Assembly (NCBI RefSeq): GCF_018614655.1 | Contig: NZ_JAGGOG010000011.1 | Span: 294,358-358,357 of the forward strand | Source of the DNA: Pseudomonas fluorescens | Lineage (GTDB): Bacteria > Pseudomonadota > Gammaproteobacteria > Pseudomonadales > Pseudomonadaceae | Length of the DNA stretch: 64,000 nt | Direction of reading: 5' to 3' | Shown here: positions 41,385-50,548 of the stretch, piece after piece | Position numbering within the stretch: position 1 is the first letter of the stretch | Layout: each line of letters starts with the position of its first letter | Position numbers and translations under genes: made by a program | The notes under the pieces: generated by a model | Told to the model about the DNA's origin: nothing | The model's input: only the letters and a program-made list of their open reading frames with translations | Databases searched by the model: none

Positions 41385-43127
41385 TCAGGACGCGGGCGCG
41401 TAGACCTGTTTGCCCGCGAAGAAGGTCTTCAGCACCTTGGTGTCGAACAGTTCGTCGTCGCTGACCTTGAACACATCGCGATCAAGGATGATCAGGTCAG
41501 CCTGTTTGCCGGGTGCCAGCGAGCCAATCTGCTGGTCCAGGCGCAGGGCTTTGGCGGCATTGAGGGTGTAGGCGTAGAACATGGTCTGGCGATCAATGCT
41601 TTCCTTGGCGTTCAACACCCCGAGCGGGCCTTTTCGCGTGCTGGCCTGGGCAATGGCATTCCACGGGTTGGGGCTGGACACCGGCCAATCACTGGCCCCG
41701 GCAATCATGGCGCCGGCCTTATGCAAGGACTGCGCGGGATACTGGTAACGGTAGGCAAAGGCACTGACATAGGGTTTGACCAGCTTCACCGTGTAATCCT
41801 CACCGGTGGCCCAGAGCAGTTGCATGGACGCAATCACACCAAGCTGCTTGAAGCGCGCAAACTCCTTGGGGTTGACCAGTTGCAGATGGCTGATGCTATG
41901 GGGCATTGGCGTCGGATCGAGCTGGCGCGCATATTCAAAGGCATTGAGTGACTCACGCACCGCGCGATCGCCAACGGCATGCATGTGCACGATCCAGTCG
42001 CGCTTTTGCGCTGCCACCACCAGCTCGCCAAAATGCGCCGGGTCGATTAACAACTGGCCACTTTTCAGGCTGTTTTTGAACGGGTCGATCACCGCAGCGG
42101 TTTGCCCTGGAAACTCCATGATGCCGTCTGCAAAGACCTTGATGCCCGGAAAGGTCAGGTTGGGCACGCCCTCGAATTTTTTCATCACCTTGGCCAGTAC
42201 TTCCAGGTCGGCGGGTTTGCTTTTCGGGTTGGTAATCAGCAATGCGGCGACATGCGCGCTGAGCTCGCCCTTCTCCGCCAGTTCGCGGTAGAGCGGCAGC
42301 ACACCGTAACTCTGTTCCGTTGCCGTGAAATCAAACAGCGAATCGCCTTGGCCCGCATTCGACGCCGCGTCCATCCAGGCGGTGACGCCATATTGATTAT
42401 TGACCTGCACGGCCAGGCGGGCAGCCTTCAACATGATCTCGGCGCTGGGCGCTGGAATCTGGCTGCGCACCTGGTCCCAACGGGACTCGGCAAAATAACC
42501 ATTGGGCGTGAAGTCCGCCTCGTGGCCTACGTAGCCGATCTCCGCTTCCGGCAGGCTTTTCACCAGCGCAGCATCAATTTTCAGGCGCTTGAGCATGGCG
42601 CTGTTGGCCCAGCCGGTGTGACCGTCAATCCCACTCAGCACCAGCGGCTGTTCGGCCCAACGGCCCTGATTGAAGCGCTTGCCAAGTTCCTTGCTCTGTT
42701 GCCAATAGGCCGAGCTGACTCCGGCGATGCTGACCACGTCCCCTGCCCTCGCGTTGCCCGCCTGGTCCTGTTCGATGATCCACTGCTCAAGCGCGGGTAG
42801 CGGTTTGACCTCGTCCAGCAAGTTCGCGCCCAGGCTATCAAAGGCTGCGACCACCGGATGGCTATGGCTGTCAATCATGCCCGGCATCAGCACCTTGCCG
42901 GCCAGATCGATACGTTGTGTATGGTCGTCGGCCAAGGCCGTGATCTCAGCATCGCTGCCCACTTTAAGAATCTTACCGTCTTGCACTGCCACCGCCTGAA
43001 CCAATTCTTGACCGGACTCGGCGGTGAATACCTTGCCGTTGAACAGCACAAGGTCAGCGGCGGCTATCGCGTGCACCGAGGAAAACGCCACAGCGGCAGC
43101 CAACAGGCTTGGAATAAATCGTTGCAT
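41385..43127 (-). CDS. Periplasmic amidohydrolase (YtcJ-like)
   Basis: This metal-dependent hydrolase of the amidohydrolase superfamily has 580 aa. A Sec signal ends at about residue 22 (FSSVHAIAA/ADLVL). The metal-site motif is MIDSHSHPVVAAFD (HxH) at about 79-92, later HMHAVGDRAVRE supplies further ligands, and GASDWPVSSPNPW carries the final Asp. The end, LAPGKQADLIILDRDVF, is typical of the YtcJ branch. Substrates in this branch include N-formyl or N-acyl imides, but most are unknown. Its start is preceded by an A-rich Crc-like motif. It is flanked by a TorF-type protein and a LuxR regulator on the same strand. Confidence 0.85.
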   Translation of the reverse strand: MQRFIPSLLAAAVAFSSVHAIAAADLVLFNGKVFTAESGQELVQAVAVQDGKILKVGSDAEITALADDHTQRIDLAGKVLMPGMIDSHSHPVVAAFDSLGANLLDEVKPLPALEQWIIEQDQAGNARAGDVVSIAGVSSAYWQQSKELGKRFNQGRWAEQPLVLSGIDGHTGWANSAMLKRLKIDAALVKSLPEAEIGYVGHEADFTPNGYFAESRWDQVRSQIPAPSAEIMLKAARLAVQVNNQYGVTAWMDAASNAGQGDSLFDFTATEQSYGVLPLYRELAEKGELSAHVAALLITNPKSKPADLEVLAKVMKKFEGVPNLTFPGIKVFADGIMEFPGQTAAVIDPFKNSLKSGQLLIDPAHFGELVVAAQKRDWIVHMHAVGDRAVRESLNAFEYARQLDPTPMPHSISHLQLVNPKEFARFKQLGVIASMQLLWATGEDYTVKLVKPYVSAFAYRYQYPAQSLHKAGAMIAGASDWPVSSPNPWNAIAQASTRKGPLGVLNAKESIDRQTMFYAYTLNAAKALRLDQQIGSLAPGKQADLIILDRDVFKVSDDELFDTKVLKTFFAGKQVYAPAS

Positions 43128-43136
43128 CGGAACACT

Positions 43137-43148
43137 CTCTTGTTTTTA
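43137..43148 (-). promoter_or_regulatory. Candidate Crc/Hfq A-rich motif ahead of the amidohydrolase
   Basis: On the minus strand the sequence reads AAAAACAAGAGA, merging with the ribosome binding site GAGAG about 9 bp before the ATG at 43127. The pattern and position match a Hfq/Crc target; inferred. Confidence 0.4.
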
Positions 43149-43253
43149 TCGGGAGGCTTGGGATAGGCATACCCTATAGAGAGCGACCAAAGAACGGACC
43201 TCCACAAATGAGGAGGGGTAAGGCAATTAGCTGAAATACCGAGGCGGCCACCT

Positions 43254-44258
43254 CTAATCGCGACGAGCAACCGAACGCAACACGGAACCTAGCTCCACTT
43301 TGCTTTTGACCCCCAGTTGCAGGTAGCAGTTGCGCAGGTAGGTACGCACCGTCGCCGGGCTCAACGAGAGCATTTTGGCGATTTCCTTGTAGGAGTGGCC
43401 GGCGGCGAACAGCATCGCGGCGGTGCGCTCGCGTGGCGCTAGCACTGCCCCGCCCGACGGCACCTCAAGTGACAGAATCACTTGCTCTGCATGGGGACTG
43501 AGTGTCAATGACGAACGGCCCAGGCGCACCACGCTCGGTGCAGTGTGCAGTTGCGCGATCAGCGGATCAGGCAGCATTGAACCGCTCCAGCCGGGCGATT
43601 CACGCTCAATGGCAGCGCACAGCCTGGCCCCTACATACAACAGGCTGCCGTCCAGACGGGCGACACCGAAGTCGGTCGCCCCGTTGTCCGTGTCGAAACG
43701 GATCATGTCCTGCACCTGAAACCGCCACAACTGCAACAGGTGATCACAGAAGGCCGAAAACAGACCGTCCTCTGTCTCGTTGAAAGCGGGCGCACCAAGG
43801 CCACGGTAGAGACAGACAAAGAACATCAGACCGCTTTCAGGCAGTTCGAAGGTGATGCACATCAGGTGGTAGAGGTCATGGCGCCGTGCAAACACATTCA
43901 CCTGCTCGTCAGGGTCGGTGAACTCACTGTCGCGCACGACCTTGCCCGGCCGATTCAGCGTGTCATGGGCGAAACTGTCGCGGCCGGCAATGGTGCTCCA
44001 TTCGGCGGCAAACGACTCAGGCAGGTTGATGCGCCCGTGCATCCAGCTTTGCGGCGCAGCCTTGGCGTCCGCGCTGGACATCTCGCCCCACCAAGCCGAG
44101 GTGAACGGTACCAGTCGACGAAATGTCTGCAGGCCCTCGGCGATGAAATGAGAGCCCCCGCGTGATCGAGCAAGGCGGGCAAGCTGGAGCACGCAAAGGT
44201 TGAATACGTTGAGCATTTCCAGCGGTGGCTTGACGCTGTAGTCATCACCCTCCTCCAT
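43254..44258 (-). CDS. LuxR-type (NarL/FixJ HTH) transcriptional regulator
   Basis: This regulator has 334 aa with a C-terminal LuxR helix-turn-helix, LAPRERTAAMLFAAGHSYKE followed by KMLSLSPATVRTYLRNC, at about residues 270-320. The N-terminal 250 residues form no recognised autoinducer or receiver domain; they are rich in Trp and Phe and may be a GAF/PAS-like sensor. The start is uncertain: the ATG at 44258 (MEEGDDYSVKPP) is the first credible codon, and a later ATG (MLNVFNL) is possible. It is upstream of the amidohydrolase on the same strand with a 126-bp gap and is probably its regulator. Confidence 0.8.
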   Translation of the reverse strand: MEEGDDYSVKPPLEMLNVFNLCVLQLARLARSRGGSHFIAEGLQTFRRLVPFTSAWWGEMSSADAKAAPQSWMHGRINLPESFAAEWSTIAGRDSFAHDTLNRPGKVVRDSEFTDPDEQVNVFARRHDLYHLMCITFELPESGLMFFVCLYRGLGAPAFNETEDGLFSAFCDHLLQLWRFQVQDMIRFDTDNGATDFGVARLDGSLLYVGARLCAAIERESPGWSGSMLPDPLIAQLHTAPSVVRLGRSSLTLSPHAEQVILSLEVPSGGAVLAPRERTAAMLFAAGHSYKEIAKMLSLSPATVRTYLRNCYLQLGVKSKVELGSVLRSVARRD

Positions 44259-44530
44259 GGTTCCCAATTCCGTCTGATGGTCGGCGGGCTGAGGTTACCA
44301 TTGGGCTGCGCTGAAAACACCGACGAGTGCCTATCCATCCTGCCCTGCTATACCCTGCAGAACAGGTCGCTGTATGCTTTTTTGCTCACACGAGCCTAAT
44401 TCCACAGGCTATGCAGATCTTCCTGCGCTATACCACTGAAGAGGCACGAAAGTATTTTCCCGATTAAGTCTTCTCTTGAACGATCAAAAGGCCGCGCGCG
44501 CTACACGCGCCAGCCATAGAAGGACACCCG

Positions 44531-46099
44531 ATGCTCGGACGCGAACAGCCAACGCCCAAGGACGACAACGCCACTGAGCCAGACTCCGCAAAAGCGGTGC
44601 GGGCGAGAACGACTTTTCGACTCACCGTGAGCTTCATGCTGGTGGTCGTCATTGCGTTCATCGCCGTTGAGGGTTGGCGGACATGGCGTGACTATCGCTC
44701 AGCCTTCGCCTCTGCCCAGGACTCCGTGACCAACCTGGCGCGTGCGACGGCCCAGCATGCCGAAGACGCCATTCGACAAGTCGATGTGCTGACTGCCGCC
44801 CTCAGTGAGCGGGTGGAAAGCGACGGATTGCAAGGCATCAATGTACCTCGCATTCACCAGCTACTGGTCCAGCAAACCCAAATAATGCCGCAGCTTCATG
44901 GGCTGTTTATCTACGGCCCTGACGGTCAGTGGGTGGTGACGGACAAAAGCGTGACCCCGGACACCGCGAACAATGCCGACCGCGATTATTTCCAGTATCA
45001 CCGCACCCACGATGATCGGAATGTACATATCGGCGAAGTCGTCAGAAGCCGGTCCACCGACGAACTCATCATTCCCATCTCTCGCCGATTGAACAACGCT
45101 GATGGCTCCTTCGCAGGCGTTCTGCTGGGGACGATCAAACTCAGTTACTTCGTGGATTACTACGGCGACTTCAAAATCGATGACAAGGGTTCTCTGGTTT
45201 TAGCCATGCGTAACGGCACCATCCTGGTACGGCGCCCGTTCATCGCATCCGTAGTCGGTAAAAGCTTGGCGGACAGCGAGATATTCAAAAGCTACTTGCC
45301 GGTTTCCAACGCAGGCGTCGCTGAGGTCAAAGCCGTCATCGACGACACCGATCGGCTTTACGGTTATAGAGCATTGACCACCTACCCCCTCGTCGTAGAG
45401 GCAGGGCTTTCTCGTGAGTCCATCATCGCACCCTGGCGGCACGACCTCTGGAAAACCGGATTTGTGCTGGTGTTTTTGATTGCCGTGCTCGCCATATTCG
45501 GACTGATCGTCTTGAGCCAGCTACGTCAAAGAATGTTGGCGGAAAAAGCGTTACGCCACGCCCATCAAGCCATGCAAGATATGGCGATGACCGACAGCCT
45601 CACGGGGTTGAGCAATCGCCGGCGGCTGGACACCGTACTGATTGAAGAAATTCGTCTGGCCAGGCGCCAGGGATCGTTCCTCGCCTTGATCATGCTCGAT
45701 GTCGATTACTTCAAACGCTATAACGACACCTATGGACACGCCGCCGGCGATGAGTGCCTGAGCGCAGTGGGTCAGGCGATTGCGCAAGCCATCAAAAGAC
45801 CAGGGGACTTGGCGGTCAGGTATGGCGGAGAGGAATTTACCGTGTTACTCCCAAACACAAACAATGCGGGGGCAACGGTGGTCGCCAACGATATTCTGGA
45901 AGCCATTCGAGCACTGAAAATCGAGCACGCCGGACATCCTCTCGGGTACATCACCGCCAGTGCTGGTATCACGGCAAGCCATCCAGCCACAGAACAGGTC
46001 ACCCCCGGCGACTTGCTGAAGTCGGCTGACGCGATGCTCTACCTGGCCAAGCAAAAGGGTCGCAATGGCTGGTGCTCCACCGATCAGTCTGCACTCTGA
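44531..46099 (+). CDS. Membrane diguanylate cyclase with periplasmic sensor (Cache) domain
   Basis: This protein makes the second messenger c-di-GMP. It is 522 aa with AAGGA ahead of the ATG. A membrane segment at about residues 33-50 (FMLVVVIAFIAVEGW), a periplasmic Cache-like sensor (about 55-300, with VTDKSVTPDTANNADRDYF), and a second membrane segment near 310-330 lead into the GGDEF domain. The active site is GGEEF at residues 432-436, a functional variant. An inhibitory I-site RPGD lies exactly five residues before it, so product feedback is expected. DSLTGLSNRRRLD marks the domain start. Signal unknown. Confidence 0.92.
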   Translation: MLGREQPTPKDDNATEPDSAKAVRARTTFRLTVSFMLVVVIAFIAVEGWRTWRDYRSAFASAQDSVTNLARATAQHAEDAIRQVDVLTAALSERVESDGLQGINVPRIHQLLVQQTQIMPQLHGLFIYGPDGQWVVTDKSVTPDTANNADRDYFQYHRTHDDRNVHIGEVVRSRSTDELIIPISRRLNNADGSFAGVLLGTIKLSYFVDYYGDFKIDDKGSLVLAMRNGTILVRRPFIASVVGKSLADSEIFKSYLPVSNAGVAEVKAVIDDTDRLYGYRALTTYPLVVEAGLSRESIIAPWRHDLWKTGFVLVFLIAVLAIFGLIVLSQLRQRMLAEKALRHAHQAMQDMAMTDSLTGLSNRRRLDTVLIEEIRLARRQGSFLALIMLDVDYFKRYNDTYGHAAGDECLSAVGQAIAQAIKRPGDLAVRYGGEEFTVLLPNTNNAGATVVANDILEAIRALKIEHAGHPLGYITASAGITASHPATEQVTPGDLLKSADAMLYLAKQKGRNGWCSTDQSAL

Positions 46100-46669
46100 T
46101 TTCAAAACACAAGCCGACGGTGTTTTCATGAAAAGCAAAAGCGAAGCCAATCCTGAATGAGAGATGAAAGCTGTCAGGCCTTATGGTAACTGTCGCTCGA
46201 TGACAAGAAGGATGATGAGTAAAGCGTAGAAGAACGTTGTCGATACCTGCCTGGTTGTCCTCTCTATCAGGGGCAAACGGCTTGAGTTGAATTTGTTTAT
46301 TACCAAGTAAATGAACGGGCATTACAGATCGCATAACAATTCGGCAAATAGGCCGTTCCTGGGTCCTGGCGTCCCAGGTCAAATCTGCTATTCGCCGCGC
46401 TTTTTTTGCATTCCCTCAAACGCTGGCTACGATCAGGTCATCACGCGAAGAGACCCCCACTCAACGCTATCACTGCGACTTCGTTGTCGCCTCCATGACG
46501 CATGGCTCAGGTGCGGCTGACTTAATGGACTGGACACGTACCTCGTCCACAGTTTCGGTCTGTTGAGATAAATCTTCCAAAGGGAATTGTCTTAGATGGA
46601 TCTGTCTTTGTTTGGCGCCCACAGCGCGGATGCCATACAGGTGTCTCACGATCTGTTCACCGTTCATTT
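46100..46669. other. Intergenic region before the double-HTH gene
   Basis: No convincing gene is present in 570 bp. The base composition is more AT-rich than in neighbouring coding DNA. A short minus-strand frame at 46470-46667 is not supported by codon use or context. The reading frame of the following LuxR gene stays open back to about 46526, but this extension has no start codon with a ribosome binding site. Confidence 0.5.
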
Positions 46670-47124
46670 ATGACCCGGGAGCGAGATCTCCCGCAGCGTT
46701 TGACCAAACGCGAACATGAAGTTGTTTCATTGATTGGGCAGGGGCTGGACTGCAGACGCATCGCTGAAGCGCTGGGCATTGCCTATTTCACAGTCAGAAA
46801 GCACCGATCCAATATCCTCTACAAACTGCTACTCAACAGTGCAGCGCAACTGGCTGCCTATGCCGTCCTGGCGACTGCACCGAGCATTCTCCAGGACCGG
46901 GTTTCGGATCCGCCTGGACTGCCCTGAGTCACCGTCAAAAACAGATTTCCGGTCTTGTGGTGAGCGGCTTGTCCAGCAAGGAAATCGGGAGAGCCCTGGG
47001 GATCAGTCCACTCACCGTGCGCAAACACCGACGCAATATCTTCGGTTTGCTACACGTGCGCTCGGTAGCCGAACTGGCAGGACAAATCAGTACTCTTGAA
47101 ACAGACACTACCCCATCGGAGTGA
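46670..47124 (+). pseudogene. LuxR-type regulator with two HTH domains, interrupted by a frameshift
   Basis: Two LuxR helix-turn-helix domains lie back to back in different frames. The first (46670-46927, 85 aa) contains LTKREHEVVSLIGQGLDCRR and AYFTVRKHRSNIL. The second, from about 46924 to the stop at 47122-47124, reads LSHRQKQISGLVVSGLSSKE then SPLTVRKHRRNIFG. The frames meet at CTGCCCTGAG (about 46919-46928); one extra C would fuse them into a single protein of about 151 aa. This is therefore most simply one gene broken by a 1-bp deletion, a sequencing error, or programmed slippage. The first frame has no clear ribosome binding site. It precedes the 324-aa orphan by 72 bp. Confidence 0.65.
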
Positions 47125-47196
47125 TTCTGCTCCCTGGATCAGCAGCGTAATTTCGAGATGTCGCGGTACTCGCCGTGACGCCACAGGAGAATCAAA

Positions 47197-48171
47197 ATGT
47201 CCACGGAAACGATCGTCGTCTATATCGACCTGGCTCAAATCGATGCCCAGAAAAGCAACAACTACAGTCTCTACCTTGCGAAAAAGGTCAATGGCGCATT
47301 CACCATTATCTGGCAATCAAGAGGAGTGCTCGCCACTGTTGGCACCCCGAGCTACGAATACAAAAACACCTTCGATATCGCACTGCCGGCGTACCAGCTG
47401 AACTACGGCAACATCACCGAGACGGAGGGCGCTATCTCCTTCACCTCCGGTGGCAAGGCTGTGCCAATCGAGCTGGGGCAAAAGGTCAGCCTCAACGAAA
47501 AGGGCCTGTTCGGTGCACCGAAAAACGGGGGTACAGCTGGAGCACTGCTGGTCGATAATAAACTGGCCGGTAACCCTCATGAAATATTGAACGACAGCGA
47601 TGGCAACCCTGTTTTCATCAACCGCGTCAGCGGCATGGACATCGGCACGGCGGAACTGACACCGGTGGATGAGTATCAAGTATGGTTCGACAGCTACCAG
47701 GCCACCGGCACAATCATCGCGCACAATGCCAGCAACCCGGCAACCGTCACGTTCAGCGGCGGCACGGTCAGCAAGACAATCAACTACACCTCGGCAGGCA
47801 AATGGGAGGATGGGGAACCTGCGTCGTTAGAACTGGACATCGAAGCCTCGGCACCCGGCGAAACCATCGCAGTCATTGTTGCGGCCACGTTCAGCGCAGC
47901 GTTGACGGCAGGGGCAGTTACCTACCTGCTGAACAAGCTGATCGCAAAGTTCAGCTCGAGCCTGAAGCCCAGCAAAATTAAGACGTCCCTCGGTTCATTC
48001 AAGCTGGAAGTGACCTTCTGCGAACCAAAAAATCGAGGATTGAGGCTCGGACTTAATATCTATGAACAGGCCGTCAACAACGCCCTTCAAGTCGCCGTTA
48101 AGGAGGATCCATCGAGCTTTACCAATGAGACATGGACCTTGAGCGATACACAGGCCGAGGCGAACTTTTAG
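47197..48171 (+). CDS. Protein of unknown function (324 aa) with a C-terminal membrane segment
   Basis: I do not recognise this protein. The start at 47197 has AGGAGA at good spacing. There is no signal peptide. The N-terminal half is beta-rich with many Asn, Tyr and Thr: VVYIDLAQIDAQKSNNYSLY, WQSRGVLATVGTPSYEY. A middle region looks like a beta-sandwich (FSGGTVSKTINYTSAGKW). One strongly hydrophobic stretch at about 224-248, TIAVIVAATFSAALTAGAV then YLLNKL, could insert in a membrane, and the rest is polar. The layout, a soluble beta part with one late hydrophobic helix, is seen in some effector or pore-forming proteins, but there is no direct evidence. A strong terminator follows. Confidence 0.75.
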   Translation: MSTETIVVYIDLAQIDAQKSNNYSLYLAKKVNGAFTIIWQSRGVLATVGTPSYEYKNTFDIALPAYQLNYGNITETEGAISFTSGGKAVPIELGQKVSLNEKGLFGAPKNGGTAGALLVDNKLAGNPHEILNDSDGNPVFINRVSGMDIGTAELTPVDEYQVWFDSYQATGTIIAHNASNPATVTFSGGTVSKTINYTSAGKWEDGEPASLELDIEASAPGETIAVIVAATFSAALTAGAVTYLLNKLIAKFSSSLKPSKIKTSLGSFKLEVTFCEPKNRGLRLGLNIYEQAVNNALQVAVKEDPSSFTNETWTLSDTQAEANF

Positions 48172-48206
48172 CCCAACTGAAATGGCGGTTGGCCTAAGCG
48201 ACCAAC

Positions 48207-48242
48207 CACAAAAAAGCCACTCGTTTGAGTGGCTTTTTTGTG
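48207..48242. terminator. Bidirectional rho-independent terminator
   Basis: The arms are CACAAAAAAGCCACTC and GAGTGGCTTTTTTGTG, perfect over 16 bp with a GTTT loop. The stem GCCACTC/GAGTGGC is followed by T6 on both strands. It ends the 324-aa gene from the left and the small lipoprotein gene from the right. Confidence 0.93.
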
Positions 48243-48308
48243 AATCGTGGAGCGGAAAACGAAACTGCATATAGCGTTCAACCAATTGAATATAAGATTT
48301 TTATCCCG

Positions 48309-48470
48309 CTACTTACCTTCCGGTGAGTTTTCCTGTGAGCGGCCCTCCTGCATTTGCACCGAGGACTTCGTCCCAGGGGTATTATCCTTGGTTGTATTAT
48401 CTGAACTGTCGAAACAGCCGTGCAGCATCAGCAAGCCGCACAAACCGAGGCAGGCATAAAGCTTTTTCAT
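48309..48470 (-). CDS. Small lipoprotein (53 aa)
   Basis: This short gene runs from the ATG at 48470 to the stop at 48309-48311. AAGGAG lies about 10 bp upstream. The N-terminus MKKLYACLGLCGLLMLHGC is a lipoprotein signal with lipobox LHGC, so Cys19 would be lipidated and the mature protein would have only about 35 residues, FDSSDNTTKDNTPGTKSS and onward, all polar. Such entericidin-like or cell-envelope lipoproteins are common but hard to assign. It is convergent with the 324-aa gene and shares its bidirectional terminator. No function is proposed beyond membrane anchoring. Confidence 0.75.
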   Translation of the reverse strand: MKKLYACLGLCGLLMLHGCFDSSDNTTKDNTPGTKSSVQMQEGRSQENSPEGK

Positions 48471-48745
48471 CACTGTTCTCCTTGAGGACGTGGCTCGTGC
48501 AGGGGGCAGCCGTTGTGCTGCACCCTAAGGAAATTTCCGTCACCATGATTTATCTGTCCGGAAGTACTCAGCGTATGTTCAAGAAATCAGCACCGCAGCT
48601 GACGAACGGTTACGTCCTATGAGCGCTCGCTCTGCGCGCCGGTAACCGGCCAGTGCGTTCAACGCTTGCCATTACCCTGCCATTATTTACGAAGATATTT
48701 TTTGAGCTAGCCTTCTTGTGTTCAGACTTCTTGCCCGGTGAACTG

Positions 48746-49000
48746 ATGGACACGCTAACCAAAGCAGAAATTGAAATCGCCCTTTCAACGCGCCTACCTA
48801 ACTGCGCCGTCAACTGCGTGATCAATCCGGATGGCAGCCTGTCGGTAACCGTATTGGCCAGTGATGCAGATCAGTTCACCATCGCAAACATCAATCGCGC
48901 CCAGTATCACGGAGAGCCTGGGATCAATCGGCTCATCCGTGAAATATTGGAGGAAATGGTGATCTCCAGGCAGTCGACCCGACGTTCATCTGTGGGGTAA
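48746..49000 (+). CDS. Small conserved-looking protein of unknown function (84 aa)
   Basis: This frame is open from 48653, but the ATG at 48746 (MDTLTKAEIEIALSTRLPNC) gives a globular protein of 84 aa, with GGTGA upstream. The pattern LPNCAVNCVINPDGSLSVTV resembles the start of the small DUF1652-type proteins of pseudomonads, where an LP-x-Cys-x-Cys-type segment is followed by a dGsl beta hairpin; the similarity is weak and from memory. The rest, INRAQYHGEPGINRLIREIL, is helical. No signal peptide in the short form. Isolated between the lipoprotein gene and the iron-permease-family gene. Confidence 0.6.
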   Translation: MDTLTKAEIEIALSTRLPNCAVNCVINPDGSLSVTVLASDADQFTIANINRAQYHGEPGINRLIREILEEMVISRQSTRRSSVG

Positions 49001-49235
49001 TTGATGCCTACCCAAGAATGCCCGTGTGGTGACCTACTGCGTCAACACTCTGCGGACCCAATATGCCAGCAATCGTGTTTAAGGTAGCCGAGGGTAGAAG
49101 CGGCGACTGACATGATCATCCCTCCTGCGCGCGTGTTCTTTTCCTGATCGGTTCTTGTAAAGAAGGCCCGATTTGTAAAAAGAATTTCTGGATTTCAGTG
49201 CGGTCTACGGAAGACCACAACAGGAGTTACCCATC

Positions 49236-49685
49236 ATGAAGTTCGCGAAATTCTGCCAAGCACTGTCCAACCGGGCGGGTAGCTCCAAGACCTTTCTGGT
49301 GGCCGTAACGCTAATCGCTATATGGGCGGTTACCGGACCTTATTTTCACTATAACGACACCTGGCAATTAATCATCAATACTTCAACAACGATCATCACG
49401 TTCCTGATGGTTTTCCTGATTCAAAATACCCAAAATCGCGACAATGACATTCTGCACTTGAAGCTCGACGAACTGATTCGTGCGACCAAGGAAGCACAGA
49501 ACGCGACCTTGTCTCTGGATGAACTGGGGTCGCGGGACCTCCGGAAACTGCGCGAGGAATACAGTGATCTGGGCCAAACCGCTCGCCTCGGCGACATCAC
49601 GCCAGAAGCACCCAACGTAGCGCCGCACGAGACGACGCTCGCCGTGCAAGTGCCTGTGGCCAACCCTGGGACGAAGCCTGAATGA
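49236..49685 (+). CDS. Low-affinity iron permease family protein
   Basis: This small membrane protein has 149 aa with CAGGAG ahead of the start. Two hydrophobic segments at about residues 18-35 (KTFLVAVTLIAIWAVTGPYF) and 45-62 (LIINTSTTIITFLMVFLIQ) are followed by QNTQNRDNDILHLKLDELIR, the hallmark of the PF04120 family. The C-terminal 50 residues are polar and proline-rich. The family name comes from the yeast Fet4 domain; in bacteria most members are of unknown function and are too small to be transporters on their own. Monocistronic; convergent with the SDR gene that follows. Confidence 0.87.
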   Translation: MKFAKFCQALSNRAGSSKTFLVAVTLIAIWAVTGPYFHYNDTWQLIINTSTTIITFLMVFLIQNTQNRDNDILHLKLDELIRATKEAQNATLSLDELGSRDLRKLREEYSDLGQTARLGDITPEAPNVAPHETTLAVQVPVANPGTKPE

Positions 49686-49765
49686 GCAGATGTCAACGCC
49701 CACCGTTGACCGTGCCTGGCACCGTTCAGAACGTTGCAAGGTAACTCGATCAGCGTCAGCAATAC

Positions 49766-50548
49766 CTACACCCATCCTCCATCCACAATAAAATTCTGTG
49801 CCGAGCACATCGCCGATACATCAGACGCCAGAAACAGCGCCATGTTGGCGATATGTTCAGGCTCCACACTGCCCGGCAAGCACTGGCTGCGGCTGATCAG
49901 TTCCCGGGCCGCATCATCTACCCACATCGCCAGTTGTTTTTCGGTCATCACCCAGCCCGGCACCAGCGTATTGACCCTGATCCGGCTGGGCCCCAACTCC
50001 CGTGCCAGCGCGCGGGTCATGCCGTGGGCCGCTGCTTTGCTGGCGGCGTATACCGGATAACCGCTGGAGGCCATCATCCAGCCAACGGAGCCCAGGTTAA
50101 TGATCGACCCTCCCCCCGCTGCCTTCATCATCGGCACCACAGCCCTGGCAGCAAAAAAAGCGTGCTTCAGGTTGACTGAAATCAGTTGGTCGAACATGTC
50201 TGAATCGATTTCATCCAGGGTGTGCCGAACGTCATTGGCGGCATTGTTCACCAGCACGTCGATCGGCCCCAGGGTCTGCGCAAGGCAGCCTATCGCAGCT
50301 TTATAGGCGATCTCGTCGGTGATATCGCAATGGGCGAATTCGACGGTATGGCCCTCGGCGGACAATATCGCCGCCAATCGGTCGCCCTGCCCTTGCGCCC
50401 GGTCCACGAAAGCCACCTTGGCACCTTGTCGTGCAAAGGCACGCACCATGGATTCGCCAATCCCTGAAGCGCCGCCGGAAATCAACACGGTTTTATCGCG
50501 CAGGTCCGGGTACGTCGCCCGGGCGACAGGTCGTTTTTCAGTGTTCAT
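49766..50548 (-). CDS. SDR-family sugar dehydrogenase, probable L-arabinose 1-dehydrogenase
   Basis: This classical SDR has 260 aa. The cofactor motif is LISGGASGIGESMV, followed by Asp (FVDRAQ) for NAD, NNAAND, catalytic Ser in NLGSVGWMM, Tyr-x-x-x-Lys as YAASKA and C-terminal FIVDGGW. It is divergent from galM, and the shared promoter holds an operator also found at the arabinonate dehydratase promoter. This links it to oxidation of L-arabinose (or a similar aldose) to the lactone, the first step of the non-phosphorylative route. No other sugar dehydrogenase gene is present in the locus. Substrate by context. Confidence 0.82.
   Translation of the reverse strand: MNTEKRPVARATYPDLRDKTVLISGGASGIGESMVRAFARQGAKVAFVDRAQGQGDRLAAILSAEGHTVEFAHCDITDEIAYKAAIGCLAQTLGPIDVLVNNAANDVRHTLDEIDSDMFDQLISVNLKHAFFAARAVVPMMKAAGGGSIINLGSVGWMMASSGYPVYAASKAAAHGMTRALARELGPSRIRVNTLVPGWVMTEKQLAMWVDDAARELISRSQCLPGSVEPEHIANMALFLASDVSAMCSAQNFIVDGGWV

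Noticed and set aside
46470..46667. Minus-strand 65-codon frame before the double-HTH gene
   Set aside because: No ribosome binding site, no recognised domain, and the flanking DNA looks non-coding on both strands.
49004..49087. A 27-codon frame with a Cys-Pro-Cys motif after the 84-aa gene
   Set aside because: No good ribosome binding site and too short to separate from chance; kept as unsupported.
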